Positions 1-8,387 of a stretch of 33,470 nucleotides of DNA are shown piece by piece (positions within the stretch are counted from its first letter, which is position 1; each line of letters opens with the position of its first letter). A program made the translations under genes and the position numbers. This stretch comes from Bacteroidales bacterium (GTDB taxonomy: Bacteria; Bacteroidota; Bacteroidia; Bacteroidales; F082), in NCBI GenBank assembly GCA_018399335.1, contig JAGYNM010000012.1:1-33470 (forward strand), in the 5' to 3' direction. The notes under the pieces were generated by a model. It worked only from the letters and a program-made list of their open reading frames with translations, did not search any database and was not told where the DNA came from.

Positions 1-1587
1 GCTGTTATTGAAAGGACTCACCTGCACTTCATCTGCTAAAACAGGAAAATCAGCCTGCAGTTCCTCATTGTGATAATCATGAACCAGCGACCAATAGTAG
101 GGGCCTTCACCTCCATCAGCACTGAGCTGGGCTTCAAGAGGTTCGTAAAGTTTTAGCGCAGGCAGCGATTCTTCGTCAATCACAACGGGATCAAAGTTTA
201 TGGTTGCATCGATGGTAAGCATAGTAACACCATTATTAACTATTGGAACATCAGATTCGGCGCACACTATTTCGGAAGGAATACTGGTGTAATCCATCAA
301 AGAAAATGAATTAACAGCGCCAATACTCTGACTCAAAGGATCGTTCTCGTGAACAATCAAAAAATACCTGGCCTGCTGTCCCGGCTCCAGATGCATCAGA
401 AAAGCGTTCATATCCAAGCCAAATTCGAGACCAAGCACGCCATTGTTTCCCTGCATAGCCATGCATCCACCCTGAAAATCAAAGATGGGATAATCCAAAA
501 CATATTCAGGTTCAGTAGCCTGCATATCTGTTGACATGCCAACACTCACTTTCAATTTATTGCGGCAGTTGTGATTCAGATGAACCTTAGCAGCAATTTT
601 TGGCTCGTGGTTTTCCTTCACATCTACAATGGCAACAAGGTTATCCCAGATACCTCCCTGCTGAAAACCGTCTGCCACAGATTTATAGGTCATATAAGAG
701 AAGCCATCGTCACCCCAACCCGAAATTGACCCGTAAGTATTAGCCATTTTGAAACCACCAATTTCCCAGTCTTTTATATCCACCACACCATCCAGGTTGA
801 TGTCGATATGATTGGTGTATTGTCCGTCGTTGTTGTAATCCCAGCGGATAGAGTCGTTATAGCCAACGATAGTCATGGCGTGATTGGGCGAATTTCCCCA
901 CTGAATAATCACGTGTTTGCCAGCTTCGGGTGTTCCTTCGGGAAGAGTAAGCGGAGGATAACTGAAATTAGCATAAAAAGTAGCCATTCCTCCTGGCATC
1001 TCGCCATTTCCATGGTCGTAAATCCAGTTTTTTAGTGTTTGCAATCCTTCCTCTGTAGCTGTTTTAATGGAATAAACCTGATGGATTCGGTTGTGCATGC
1101 CATTAAAATAGGCATCATAGCCACTTATCCAGCGTGAAGGACCGCCTTCGGCCATTCCACCATAATCTGCTACATTAGGCGTTCCCACATGTTTTATAAT
1201 CTCAAAAGTTTCATAGTAGTTTACGCCTGCATCGCTCCCATTATTCAAAAAATTATAGGTAAAATGTGTAGGGTATTGGTTTTCGGGCAAACTTCCGTTC
1301 ACATTTCTGATTCGGTTCATTTCGTAGGTAAACATAATACCAATGCTGGAAGCCTGACCGCATTCGAGACCTACCTGAGCCACCAAAGGCCTGAAATAAT
1401 TATAGGCAGAGTTATCCACCACATCGGGCAAGGTGCGGCGCAAGGCTTGCTGACTGAGCGAAAATTCCGGCAACTGCGAAAGCATGGTTTTATCGTATTC
1501 CGACATAGGCGGCAACTGATCTGCTGTTTGCTGTGCCGTAATGCTGATACTTGCAATCAGAAGCAAAAGGCTATAGAAATATTTCAT
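1..1587 (-). CDS. Secreted papain-like (C1A) peptidase homologue, 3' end missing
   Basis: The frame is open from the ATG at 1587 to the window edge (529 codons), so the C-terminus is missing. Residues 1-19 form a signal peptide (MKYFYSLLLLIASISITAQ). Papain-fold landmarks are: a Gln/Cys region at residues 71-81 (QVGLECGQASS), the catalytic-His motif NHAMTIVGYND (H236), and an Asn motif near N283 followed by GWGDDGF. Between His and Asn lies an insertion with two Asp/Asn-rich calcium-type loops: D250-x-N-x-D-G, and the 12-residue EF-hand/dockerin-like loop D262 to D273. The catalytic Cys position is ambiguous: aligned on CG, the papain nucleophile position holds Ala79. The gene starts 34 nt after the DUF4159 stop, so it is probably the last visible gene of the operon. 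Export is visible; sorting by a type IX system is possible but no C-terminal signal is in view. Confidence 0.8.
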   Translation of the reverse strand, partial: MKYFYSLLLLIASISITAQQTADQLPPMSEYDKTMLSQLPEFSLSQQALRRTLPDVVDNSAYNYFRPLVAQVGLECGQASSIGIMFTYEMNRIRNVNGSLPENQYPTHFTYNFLNNGSDAGVNYYETFEIIKHVGTPNVADYGGMAEGGPSRWISGYDAYFNGMHNRIHQVYSIKTATEEGLQTLKNWIYDHGNGEMPGGMATFYANFSYPPLTLPEGTPEAGKHVIIQWGNSPNHAMTIVGYNDSIRWDYNNDGQYTNHIDINLDGVVDIKDWEIGGFKMANTYGSISGWGDDGFSYMTYKSVADGFQQGGIWDNLVAIVDVKENHEPKIAAKVHLNHNCRNKLKVSVGMSTDMQATEPEYVLDYPIFDFQGGCMAMQGNNGVLGLEFGLDMNAFLMHLEPGQQARYFLIVHENDPLSQSIGAVNSFSLMDYTSIPSEIVCAESDVPIVNNGVTMLTIDATINFDPVVIDEESLPALKLYEPLEAQLSADGGEGPYYWSLVHDYHNEELQADFPVLADEVQVSPFNNS

Positions 1588-1621
1588 AATTTTATCTGGT
1601 TGAGGTTGAATAATTAGCTCA

Positions 1622-2287
1622 TTATAAATCGTCTACTTGCTGCGGAGCAAAAATATAACTTATCATATTAGCTCCCATCCGCAATGCTTTTAAGCGGGTT
1701 TCTTCGGAATCGTTATGCACCCGTTGATCTTCCCAGCCATCTCCTAAATCGGTTTCATAAGTGTAGAGGCACACCAGCCGTCCTTCGTAAATCAATCCGA
1801 AAGCCTGTGCTGCTTTGTTGTCGTGCACATGAATTTTGGGAATTCCATTAGGAAATTTAAAGGCTTGGTTATAGATGGGATGCGAAGTAGGGAGTTCAAT
1901 AAAATCCAGTTCAGGAAACACCTTTTTCATTTGCGGCCTGATGTAGGCATCCATACCATAATTATCGTCTATATGCAAAAAGCCTCCTGCAATGAGGTAA
2001 TTGCGAAGGTTTTGTGCTTCGTCGGCGTCAAAAATCACATTACCATGCCCCGTCATATGGACAAATGGATAATTGAAAATAGCCTGATCAGCAGGCTCTA
2101 CCGTTGCAATTTGTTCTGCGAAGGCTGTTCCCAATTGTTCGTTACAAAATCGCGCCAGATTAGGCAAGGCCGTCGGATTGGCATACCAATCGCCGCCTCC
2201 GCGGTATTTCAGGAGCGCTAGCTGCAGGTCCTGTGCCTGAACGGCAAACGAAGCAAATACTAAAAACAGAATTGTGAATACCCTCAT
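1622..2287 (-). CDS. DUF4159 domain protein with signal peptide
   Basis: The protein has 221 aa. An N-terminal hydrophobic signal (MRVFTILFLVFASFAVQAQ) predicts export. The rest matches DUF4159 as known from Bacteroidota: a YRGGGDWYANPTALPNL start, then FVHMTGHGNVIF, then a GGFLHIDDNYGMD segment typical of the ThuA/glutamine-amidotransferase-like fold, and an ending GANMISYIFA. The biochemical role of this family is not established, and I see no clear catalytic triad. The ATG overlaps the stop of rsmE (ATGA arrangement at 2284-2287), so the two are translationally coupled in one transcript with the sulfatase upstream and the papain-like gene downstream. The sequence is clean, unlike the adjacent rsmE. 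Confidence 0.85.
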   Translation of the reverse strand: MRVFTILFLVFASFAVQAQDLQLALLKYRGGGDWYANPTALPNLARFCNEQLGTAFAEQIATVEPADQAIFNYPFVHMTGHGNVIFDADEAQNLRNYLIAGGFLHIDDNYGMDAYIRPQMKKVFPELDFIELPTSHPIYNQAFKFPNGIPKIHVHDNKAAQAFGLIYEGRLVCLYTYETDLGDGWEDQRVHNDSEETRLKALRMGANMISYIFAPQQVDDL

Positions 2288-3001
2288 TGCATTTGATTTA
2301 TAAGTTGAATCGTGTGAACTGCTGCCACACCAGCTGTTTCAGTACGCAAACGGGAGGCACCCAGGCTTACCGGAACAAAACCAGCTACTTTCGATTCTTC
2401 AATCTCTTCACGACTAAAATCACCTTCGGGTCCGATGATCACAAAGGTGTTTTGTCCGGGCACAGCAGCTTTGACGAGTGTTTGCGTTACTCCCTCATCG
2501 ATCCAGGCGATAAAACGATCGCCCTCAAAAGGATACTGAAAAAGTGCTGATAATTTTTGGACATCGTAAAGCTTAGGCAAGCGTGATTTAACATGAGACT
2601 GTTTCACGGCCGCGATGACAACTTTGAGTCGTTCCAGTTTGTCTTCTTCTGCGCCTGAAATGGAACACCAAAAGATAAACTTTATCCACTCCTATCTCGG
2701 TAGCTTTCGAGAAACCATTCCAGCCGATCTGCGCGTTTCTTTTTTTTTTTTGCTGGAAGGGCAATGCCAATGCTAAGCTTAAAAAGGCGCTGCCAGTGAT
2801 CGTAAACTTAACTCCCTGTTAATCAGCTTGCAAATGGATGTGCATCGACCATTACTGCATCGTAAAATTGTTTTGCCGTTAGTAATCCTCAAACGCATCT
2901 CCAGGTTTCATCCTCAGTACTTTAATACAATGCGCCGTTGATTCATCTTCCGACAGACTGAATAAACCCGTGGCGAGCCCGGGATCAAAGGCCAGGTGCA
3001 T
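2284..3001 (-). pseudogene. rsmE: RsmE, 16S rRNA m3U1498 methyltransferase, multiply frameshifted
   Basis: RsmE methylates N3 of U1498 in 16S rRNA using SAM. The C-terminal part (2284-2607) is intact and carries the SPOUT/knot motifs IGPEGDFSREEI and SLGASRLRTETAG. Upstream, the family can be followed only by switching frames: MHLAFDPGLATGLFSLSEDE from the ATG at 3001, then CIKVLRMKPGD, then KATEIGVDKVY, then LERLKVVIAAVKQSH. A 12-base T run on the plus strand (2740-2751) is one likely indel site. Total length is 718 nt, about 239 codons, which is the normal size for the family. I therefore infer accumulated sequencing errors in an intact gene rather than decay, though real degradation cannot be excluded. 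It overlaps the DUF4159 start downstream. Confidence 0.8.
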
Positions 3002-3185
3002 AGCAGTATTAGATTTTTCTCAGACAGCAATCATTTTTTGATACCTCCTGAAATCGGGTAGATCAGAAGAGACATCACTCCTGAACCTCAACGATTAAGA
3101 CTAAATGCTCATGATTAAATGAACAACTTTCAATGCATTAACAGACATGAACGATTAGAAACGAAAATCTTCGATGTGAACTGAA

Positions 3186-5051
3186 TCAGAGACTGTTCCA
3201 AAAGGGTGTCAAAGCCACCCACTTTTCCTCAATACCCGGAAACTCCTCAAACCATACCTTGAGATAAGCTTTGTCTGATACTGATGCTGACTTTTTCTTT
3301 TTCGAGGAAGTGCTTTTGATAATAGACATCCAGTTTTTAATTCACACAAATGGCTCTTCAGGGGGTTTTAAAGCCAAGCCCCTTCGTTGGCTCTGAAATA
3401 GGCAAAAGGACGATAACATTTTGTTCATCAGGTTTTAATACCAAGAAAAATTCCGAATGATCCATGCCCAGTTGAGTCATTGCGGTGAAGGGCGGGCATC
3501 CGGTTGCCACTCGACGATCGAACTGCTTTCCTCATGGAATCATAGCGCAAAGGCCGACCGGTAATCATGAATTTCGTATTCAAGTCGATGGGATGATTAT
3601 GGCAGGTATTACGGCTATGGATTTGGCCAAAATAAGAAAGAGATGCGGTTCTTGTACCAGGGCTGTTGTCTATGGCTATCAAAAAGGAAGTTTCGCCAAG
3701 CGCCTGACTGGTATAATGCGCTGAGTTGATAAAGTCTTCGCGCTGGGCCATTGACTGTTGCCCATCGGAAAACCAGGGCGAATGAACCCAAGCGTAAAAC
3801 TGTGCCGCTCGGGCAGCGTTTAACTGACGGCATGCTACCAAGGCAACAGAAAGAATCAGTAACTGAGTTTATTCAGGGAAATTCTTTTTTGAAACGTTCT
3901 TTCCTTCAACAAGGTCAAACTCATTATATATCAGCAAGAAAGACATACCATAGATCAGCTTTTCGCCCGCCAAAAATAAAGTTGGTATGATAAGCCTCCT
4001 CATTCCAAAAGTCTGATCATGCCTGGCAGGGAACCATATTTTTCGATGATTGGTAATGGTTGTAATTAGTGCTCCGGCATGCCTGGCAACATATGATCCA
4101 CGCCTCGCTGTGTGTGGCATCATCATTATACCGCCAAAAGTCTGTAAACAGCAACCTTCCTGTTCCACATTGAAATTTGGGTGATGCCGTCACCGCCTGT
4201 GGCAATCAGATCATGGTGACCAGCTTTGCTGTAAAGGCACAACAATACTTGGTTTTATACCTTCAGAATGGAAATCGTGCTATCGCAATCTGTATGATGG
4301 GCTCATCAACCAGGCTTGTTTGGCCACCATCCGGTAAGCAGAAAAGACTTTCCGTATAAAGCTTTGTGCATCCAGTGCCTACCATCAGGTTATAGCCGAT
4401 TAACAGCAACAATATTCCAGGATGTTATGATTGCCGAAATAAGCCGCACTCGTGGTAATGTATTTCGGCGGCAAGCCTCCCACGCCTTAAGATGAACAGA
4501 ACCAACCAAATCGGAACGTTCCATAAAAGCGCAATGGATTTGCCTTTTGCTGCGGGAAAGCCAAATTTGAACCACCGCTTATAAACCCAGAATAAAACTA
4601 CCGAAATCGAGATCCAGGTAGCTACAAGCAAAATAAAAACACTATTGCTCACCGAATTAAAAACCTCATCCGGATTTTGCAGGTAGGCAAGTGCTTTGTA
4701 AGATAATTTGGTTTTCCATTCGCCATAAAGACCAGTTTCGCCCAGCACGATCAGGCTGTAGGTTAACAACACTAAAAACACATAAGTATTGATAATCCAC
4801 GGCCAGATTTTGGCTGGTTTTAGCAGCGCCAAAACCGAAATAAGCAAAGGAAATAGAAGCAAATAGCCAATTGTGGATAAATCGAGCCAGAAGGCAGCAG
4901 CAAAAACCTCGAAAACTTCAGTCAGGGGTATGGTTTCCAACTGCAGCAAAGGCATGTAATAAGTGAGAAAAACAATACGTAACAGGCTAAATACCAGCAG
5001 CCAGAAAAGGCTCAGTTTGATAAATTGAAAATGATAATTCAGGCTTTGCAT
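3186..5051 (-). pseudogene. LTA synthase family sulfatase, C-terminal two-thirds frameshifted
   Basis: This is an alkaline-phosphatase-superfamily membrane sulfatase/phosphoglycerol-transferase-like protein. The clean N-terminal part (5051 to about 4480) has about five hydrophobic segments, for example LSLFWLLVFSLLRIVFLTYY and YLLLFPLLISVLALL, as in the LtaS/OpgE-like membrane domain. Beyond about 4480 the frame breaks repeatedly, but family blocks are readable across frames: ITPNF with EQEGLLFTDF, an aligned block around the expected nucleophile near 4080-4120, KLIYG near 3960, NEFDLVEGKNVSKK near 3900, FINSAHYTSQALGE, PWYKN, and KAYLKVWFEEF at the end. The stop at 3186 would give about 622 codons, normal for the family. 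Bacteroidota lack lipoteichoic acid, so the substrate is unknown; head-group transfer to an envelope glycan or lipid is possible. Errors in the sequence are more likely than decay. Confidence 0.75.
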
Positions 5052-5059
5052 AATCGCTT

Positions 5060-5067
5060 CAAAAATA
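5060..5067 (-). promoter_or_regulatory. -7 box TATTTTTG of the sulfatase operon
   Basis: On the minus strand TATTTTTG matches the Bacteroidota TAnnTTTG box. It ends only 8 nt before the sulfatase ATG (5051), so the mRNA should be leaderless or nearly so. The upstream flank overlaps a perfect inverted repeat, TACGC-6 nt-GCGTA (5066-5081). Confidence 0.6.
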
Positions 5068-5081
5068 CGCTATTTGGCGTA
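5066..5081. promoter_or_regulatory. Inverted repeat overlapping the sulfatase promoter, candidate operator
   Basis: TACGCTATTTGGCGTA contains perfect 5-bp arms with a 6-bp spacer. It begins inside the -7 box and covers the spacer of the minus-strand promoter. Its position is suitable for a repressor, but a 5-bp arm is short and chance is possible. Confidence 0.3.
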
Positions 5082-5154
5082 ATGCCTGTTTTTTTTTCTG
5101 TAAGGTGAATCACTAAACAACATTCGCCATCAAAATTCAGGTCTGCGAAATCCT

Positions 5155-5162
5155 TATCTTTG
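5155..5162 (+). promoter_or_regulatory. -7 box TATCTTTG of yggS-caxA
   Basis: TATCTTTG fits TAnnTTTG. It lies 21 nt before the ATG at 5184 and overlaps an upstream in-frame TTG at 5160, which argues that translation starts at 5184. It is divergent from the sulfatase promoter, about 90 bp away. Confidence 0.6.
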
Positions 5163-5183
5163 CAGGCAAAATTCAGTAAAGTG

Positions 5184-5870
5184 ATGTCATTTTCAATTAC
5201 AGACCAACTCAATAAGCTAAAGCAGGGCATTCCGGATCAGGTAAAACTGGTAGCCGTATCCAAAACCAAGCCCGTTGAAGATATCATGGAGGCATACAAA
5301 GCCGGCCAGCGCCATTTTGGCGAAAACAAGGCTCAGGAGATGGAAACCAAGCACGAACAGCTTCCGGCTGACATAGCATGGCATTTTATCGGTCACCTCC
5401 AAACCAATAAAGTGAAATACATCGCAGCTTATGTATCACTTATTGAAGCCGTTGACAGTTTAAAGCTATTAAAAGAAATCAATAAGCAGGCCGCAAAAAA
5501 CGATCGGATTATTCCCTGTCTTCTTCAGTTTCATATCGCAGAAGAAGACACCAAATTCGGCCTCGACCGGGACGAAGCTACTGCCCTTTTGGAATCGGAT
5601 GTTTTCAAAAAAATGAAAAACATTCAAATTGCCGGGGTGATGGGCATGGCCACTTTTACGGAAGATATGGATCAGGTTCGCAGGGAATTTAAACACCTCA
5701 AAGCAATCTTCGACTGGCTTAAATCTGAGTGCTTTTCTGAGGAAGAAAGTTTCAGGGAAATTTCGATGGGCATGTCGGGCGACTATCCTGTTGCCATCGA
5801 AGAAGGCGCAACTATTGTTAGAGTTGGCAGTTTGATTTTTGGCGAAAGAAACTATCCCACAACAACCTAA
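5184..5870 (+). CDS. YggS/PLPBP family pyridoxal-phosphate homeostasis protein
   Basis: The protein has 228 aa from the chosen ATG; an upstream TTG (5160) lies inside the promoter box. It is a single-domain PLP-binding TIM barrel related to the N-terminal domain of alanine racemase. Visible motifs are the Schiff-base lysine in VAVSKTKP (K27), FGENKAQE, WHFIGHLQTNKVKY, and the phosphate-binding C-terminal SMGMSGDYPVAIEEGATIVRVG. Known family members buffer PLP levels and affect amino-acid and keto-acid homeostasis; they show no racemase activity. The exchanger gene begins 3 nt after the stop, so the two are co-transcribed. In many bacteria the gene sits near cell-division or proC genes, which is not the case here. 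Confidence 0.93.
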   Translation: MSFSITDQLNKLKQGIPDQVKLVAVSKTKPVEDIMEAYKAGQRHFGENKAQEMETKHEQLPADIAWHFIGHLQTNKVKYIAAYVSLIEAVDSLKLLKEINKQAAKNDRIIPCLLQFHIAEEDTKFGLDRDEATALLESDVFKKMKNIQIAGVMGMATFTEDMDQVRREFKHLKAIFDWLKSECFSEEESFREISMGMSGDYPVAIEEGATIVRVGSLIFGERNYPTTT

Positions 5871-5873
5871 AAC

Positions 5874-6827
5874 ATGCTGACGTACATCTTATTCGTTGTT
5901 GGTTTTGTGATACTTATTCTGGGAGCTAACTGGCTGGTGAATGGGTCTGTTTCGCTTGGCCTTCGGGCAAATCTTTCGCCTTTAGTAATCGGTTTGACAG
6001 TAGTAGCTTTCGGCACCTCCTTGCCCGAATTAGTGATAAATGTTTTTGCCTCTTTAAAAGGAAGCTCCGATTTAGCAATTGGTAATGTATTGGGGAGCAA
6101 TATCATGAATATTTTTCTGATACTTGGGATAGCATCGATCATTCTGCCGATTCATGTTGAACGCATCTCAATTTACAGGGATATTCCAGTTGGTTTATTT
6201 GCCACTTTATTTTTTGGATTAATTGCCAACGGATATTTTATGGGATTTGATCGTGTGATTAATCGTTTTGACGGTATTATCCTGCTGAGCATTTTTGCAG
6301 CATATTTGTGGTTTACACTCAAAAAAGGCAAGGGGATAGATATAGATCTGGATGTTGAAAATAAAGAACCGGAGTCCTGGCAAAAAACTATTGGGCTGAT
6401 AATGATAGGTTTGGCCGGCTTATATTTTGGTGGCGAATGGGTTTCGAGCGGCGCCCTCGAAGTAGCCAAAGCCCTTGGAATAAGCGAAACAGCAGTGGGA
6501 CTTACGATAGTTGCAGCAGCTACCTCTTTGCCCGAACTTGTTACAGCCATTGTGGCAGCCATGAAAAAAAATATTGGAATTGTGATGGGTAACGTATTGG
6601 GCTCCAACATCATCAATCTGCTGGTTGTATTGGGAACCAGTGCAATTATTAACCCGCTGGTCTATCAAACAAGTCTCAATGTAGAGTTAGGAATGGTAAT
6701 TGCCGCTAATTTGGCCCTTGTTGTTTTAATTTATCTGGGCAAAGGCCTCCGCTTAACCAGATATGAAGGCGCATCACTGATTGTGATCTATGTAGTATTC
6801 ATCTGGTTTTCGCTTAATTACAATTAA
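5874..6827 (+). CDS. Calcium/sodium antiporter (CaxA/YrbG, CaCA family)
   Basis: This is a 317-aa integral inner-membrane protein with about ten hydrophobic segments. The two alpha repeats that define the CaCA superfamily are plain: GTSLPELVINVFASLKG followed by GNVLGSNIMNIFLILG in the first half, and ATSLPELVTAIVAAMKK followed by GNVLGSNIINLLVVLG in the second. The acidic residue in each SLPELV motif is the expected cation ligand. A short hydrophilic loop (KKGKGIDIDLDVENKEPESW) separates the halves. The family exchanges Na+ (sometimes with K+) or H+ for Ca2+; the exact coupling cannot be read from sequence. It follows yggS by 3 nt in one operon. No terminator hairpin is obvious directly after the stop. 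Confidence 0.93.
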   Translation: MLTYILFVVGFVILILGANWLVNGSVSLGLRANLSPLVIGLTVVAFGTSLPELVINVFASLKGSSDLAIGNVLGSNIMNIFLILGIASIILPIHVERISIYRDIPVGLFATLFFGLIANGYFMGFDRVINRFDGIILLSIFAAYLWFTLKKGKGIDIDLDVENKEPESWQKTIGLIMIGLAGLYFGGEWVSSGALEVAKALGISETAVGLTIVAAATSLPELVTAIVAAMKKNIGIVMGNVLGSNIINLLVVLGTSAIINPLVYQTSLNVELGMVIAANLALVVLIYLGKGLRLTRYEGASLIVIYVVFIWFSLNYN

Positions 6828-7260
6828 CGATCATTATTTTCAAAAAAAAACTAAGGCTTTTTCCAATTAAGCTGCTTTTCTTTTGGGACAACAAAATTAC
6901 ATCTCTCAAGAACAATCAAGGTGCAGCGCACCGGTAATCTTTATGCAAGAATTTCATGTCAGATTCTTTGAAACCCAATAAATCAAAGCAGGAAGATTAG
7001 TTTAACAATCACAATTACCATGGAAAATTTTCATGTCGTTCCTACGACGACACCTACTTATCTATCACACATTTTTTATGTTTCGTTTCGATCAAAAAAA
7101 AATCCGTACCCAAAAAACTATCAAATTCACATCCAACACCCTATCGAAATCATTTACAATAATTTAGAAATACACAACTAACTTAGATTAATTTTAAATT
7201 ACCGTTATCTTAATTTTTTTTACCTTTTTCTCAAAAAACACTTGCGTAATTTCAAAAGTC
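6828..7260. other. Long AT-rich intergenic stretch with small hairpins
   Basis: No credible ORF is visible. Two short perfect hairpins occur: GGTGC-AGC-GCACC near 6919-6931 and TGTCGT-7 nt-ACGACA near 7033-7051. The octamer TTCATGTC occurs twice (near 6953 and 7032). The rest is A/T-rich, with poly-A and poly-T tracts just upstream of the small-RNA promoter. I see no recognised regulatory element here. Confidence 0.4.
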
Positions 7261-7272
7261 GGCTTATATTTG
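7242..7272 (+). promoter_or_regulatory. Promoter of the candidate small RNA (TTG / TATATTTG)
   Basis: TTG at 7242-7244 and TATATTTG at 7265-7272 are separated by 20 bp, close to the Bacteroidota -33/-7 consensus spacing. No coding sequence begins within the next 240 nt, so transcription would produce a non-coding RNA starting near 7279 or a long tkt leader. Confidence 0.6.
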
Positions 7273-7278
7273 CAGTCT

Positions 7279-7388
7279 AATTGGTTGGTTGTTTTTATAA
7301 GTTCGAACTTAATGCCCTTGCGGTGTGGATTGTTTTAGTTGTTTTTACGATTCACCTCAATACCGCAAGGGCATTCCTCTTTTTATAG
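7279..7388 (+). ncRNA. Candidate structured small RNA, about 110 nt
   Basis: Downstream of a good promoter lies a 14-nt perfect palindrome (TAAGTTCGAACTTA, 7298-7311), then a long rod. The arms at 7311-7324 and 7362-7375 pair perfectly over 14 bp (AATGCCCTTGCGGT with its complement). An inner 8-bp extension (7325-7332 with 7348-7355) includes two G-U pairs, and the two helices are separated by a 6-nt one-sided bulge. The 3' arm is followed by CCTCTTTTTAT, resembling an intrinsic terminator. No ORF fits. It could be a 6S-like or regulatory RNA, or a tkt leader/attenuator; I cannot assign it to a family from sequence alone. Confidence 0.5.
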
Positions 7389-7460
7389 GGTCCCTTCTTA
7401 AATATCCCAACTTCCTTCTCCTTACCTGAGATTTTCCGGATTCATCTTAACCATAATGTT

Positions 7461-7468
7461 TACTTTTG
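7461..7468 (+). promoter_or_regulatory. -7 box TACTTTTG of the transketolase genes
   Basis: TACTTTTG fits TAnnTTTG and lies 56 nt before the transketolase ATG at 7525. It is placed after the small-RNA hairpin, which suggests tkt is transcribed independently of that RNA. Confidence 0.55.
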
Positions 7469-7524
7469 CACTTTCTTAAAAGAAATCACATCGGTGGAGT
7501 ATAAATTTGAATTCATAAACCAAA

Positions 7525-8374
7525 ATGACAGATTTTGAGCATTTAAAACGCATCGCATCACAGGTACGTCGCGATATCGTGCGTATGGTGCATGCACGTC
7601 AATCAGGTCATCCCGGCGGTTCGCTCGGATGTACAGATTTAATGACTTTATTATATTTTGATCATTTAAGAATCAAAGCCCCCGCATTCGATATGAATGG
7701 CACAGGCGAGGATATTTTTTTCCTTTCGAACGGCCATATCAGCCCGGTATTTTATAGTGTCCTGGCACGCAAAGGCTACTTTTCAGTGAGCGAGCTAGCT
7801 ACTTTCAGAGCAATAGAATCGCGCTTGCGTATTATCCATCACACACCAGCGCCCTTCCCGAGGCGGCGTATGTCGAGCGGTTCGCTCGGGTAGGGCTTGT
7901 CTGTTATTGATAGGCGCAAATACAAAAAAAGCTCAATAACGATAAGCATTGGCTTTATGTGCTGATGGGTATGCGAACAAGGTGCTGTATCAGGTGTGGA
8001 AGCTGCCATGGCGCCGCCGAGCTGAGAAAATCGATAAACATCATCAGCAAGTGATCGATTATAATCACAAACAAATTGATGGCCCTGTGGATGAAGTTAT
8101 TTACCGTAAGTGATCTCTAAAAGCAGAGAAATACGAAGCCTTTGGCTGGGAGCAATTAAAGATGGCAAACCATATGAAGCACTTTCTGAACAACTCGAAA
8201 ACTGGTCGCAACAGAATGCTTTATGGTTTCCGCAAATGATTTTGATGGAAAACAGAGATAGACAGGGCGTTGATTTTATGATGTGGAATATATAAATGCA
8301 GGCTGCATTGTCTCAATGATGAACAGCTCGAAAAAGCACTATCGCAGCTGGAAGAAACCCTAGGCATTGCTTGA
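7525..8374 (+). pseudogene. Transketolase N-terminal subunit, frameshifted after codon ~105
   Basis: This is the TPP-pyrophosphate-binding half of a split transketolase of the non-oxidative pentose phosphate pathway. The clean start gives IVRMVHARQSGHPGGSLG and FFLSNGHISPVFYSVLA. After about 7840 an in-frame TAG and several indels appear, yet family blocks continue in shifting frames: SGSLG, LYVLMG (start of the TPP motif), EAAMA, NKQIDGPVDEVI, KYEAFGW, FPQMILM, GVDFMM, and LNDEQLEKALSQLEETLG. The TGA at 8372-8374 gives about 283 codons, the usual size. Preserved overall length with scattered errors suggests poor sequence rather than a dead gene. Its partner subunit follows 13 nt later. Confidence 0.8.
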
Positions 8375-8387
8375 AAATATAGAAATA

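Noticed and set aside
3428-4359. Several short open frames on both strands within the sulfatase region as separate genes
   Set aside because: The minus-strand pieces align in order with one sulfatase across frames, and the plus-strand ones are antisense shadows created by the same indels.
5160-5183. The TTG at 5160 as the start of the YggS protein
   Set aside because: It overlaps the -7 box, so it would not be in the mRNA; the ATG at 5184 gives the normal family length.
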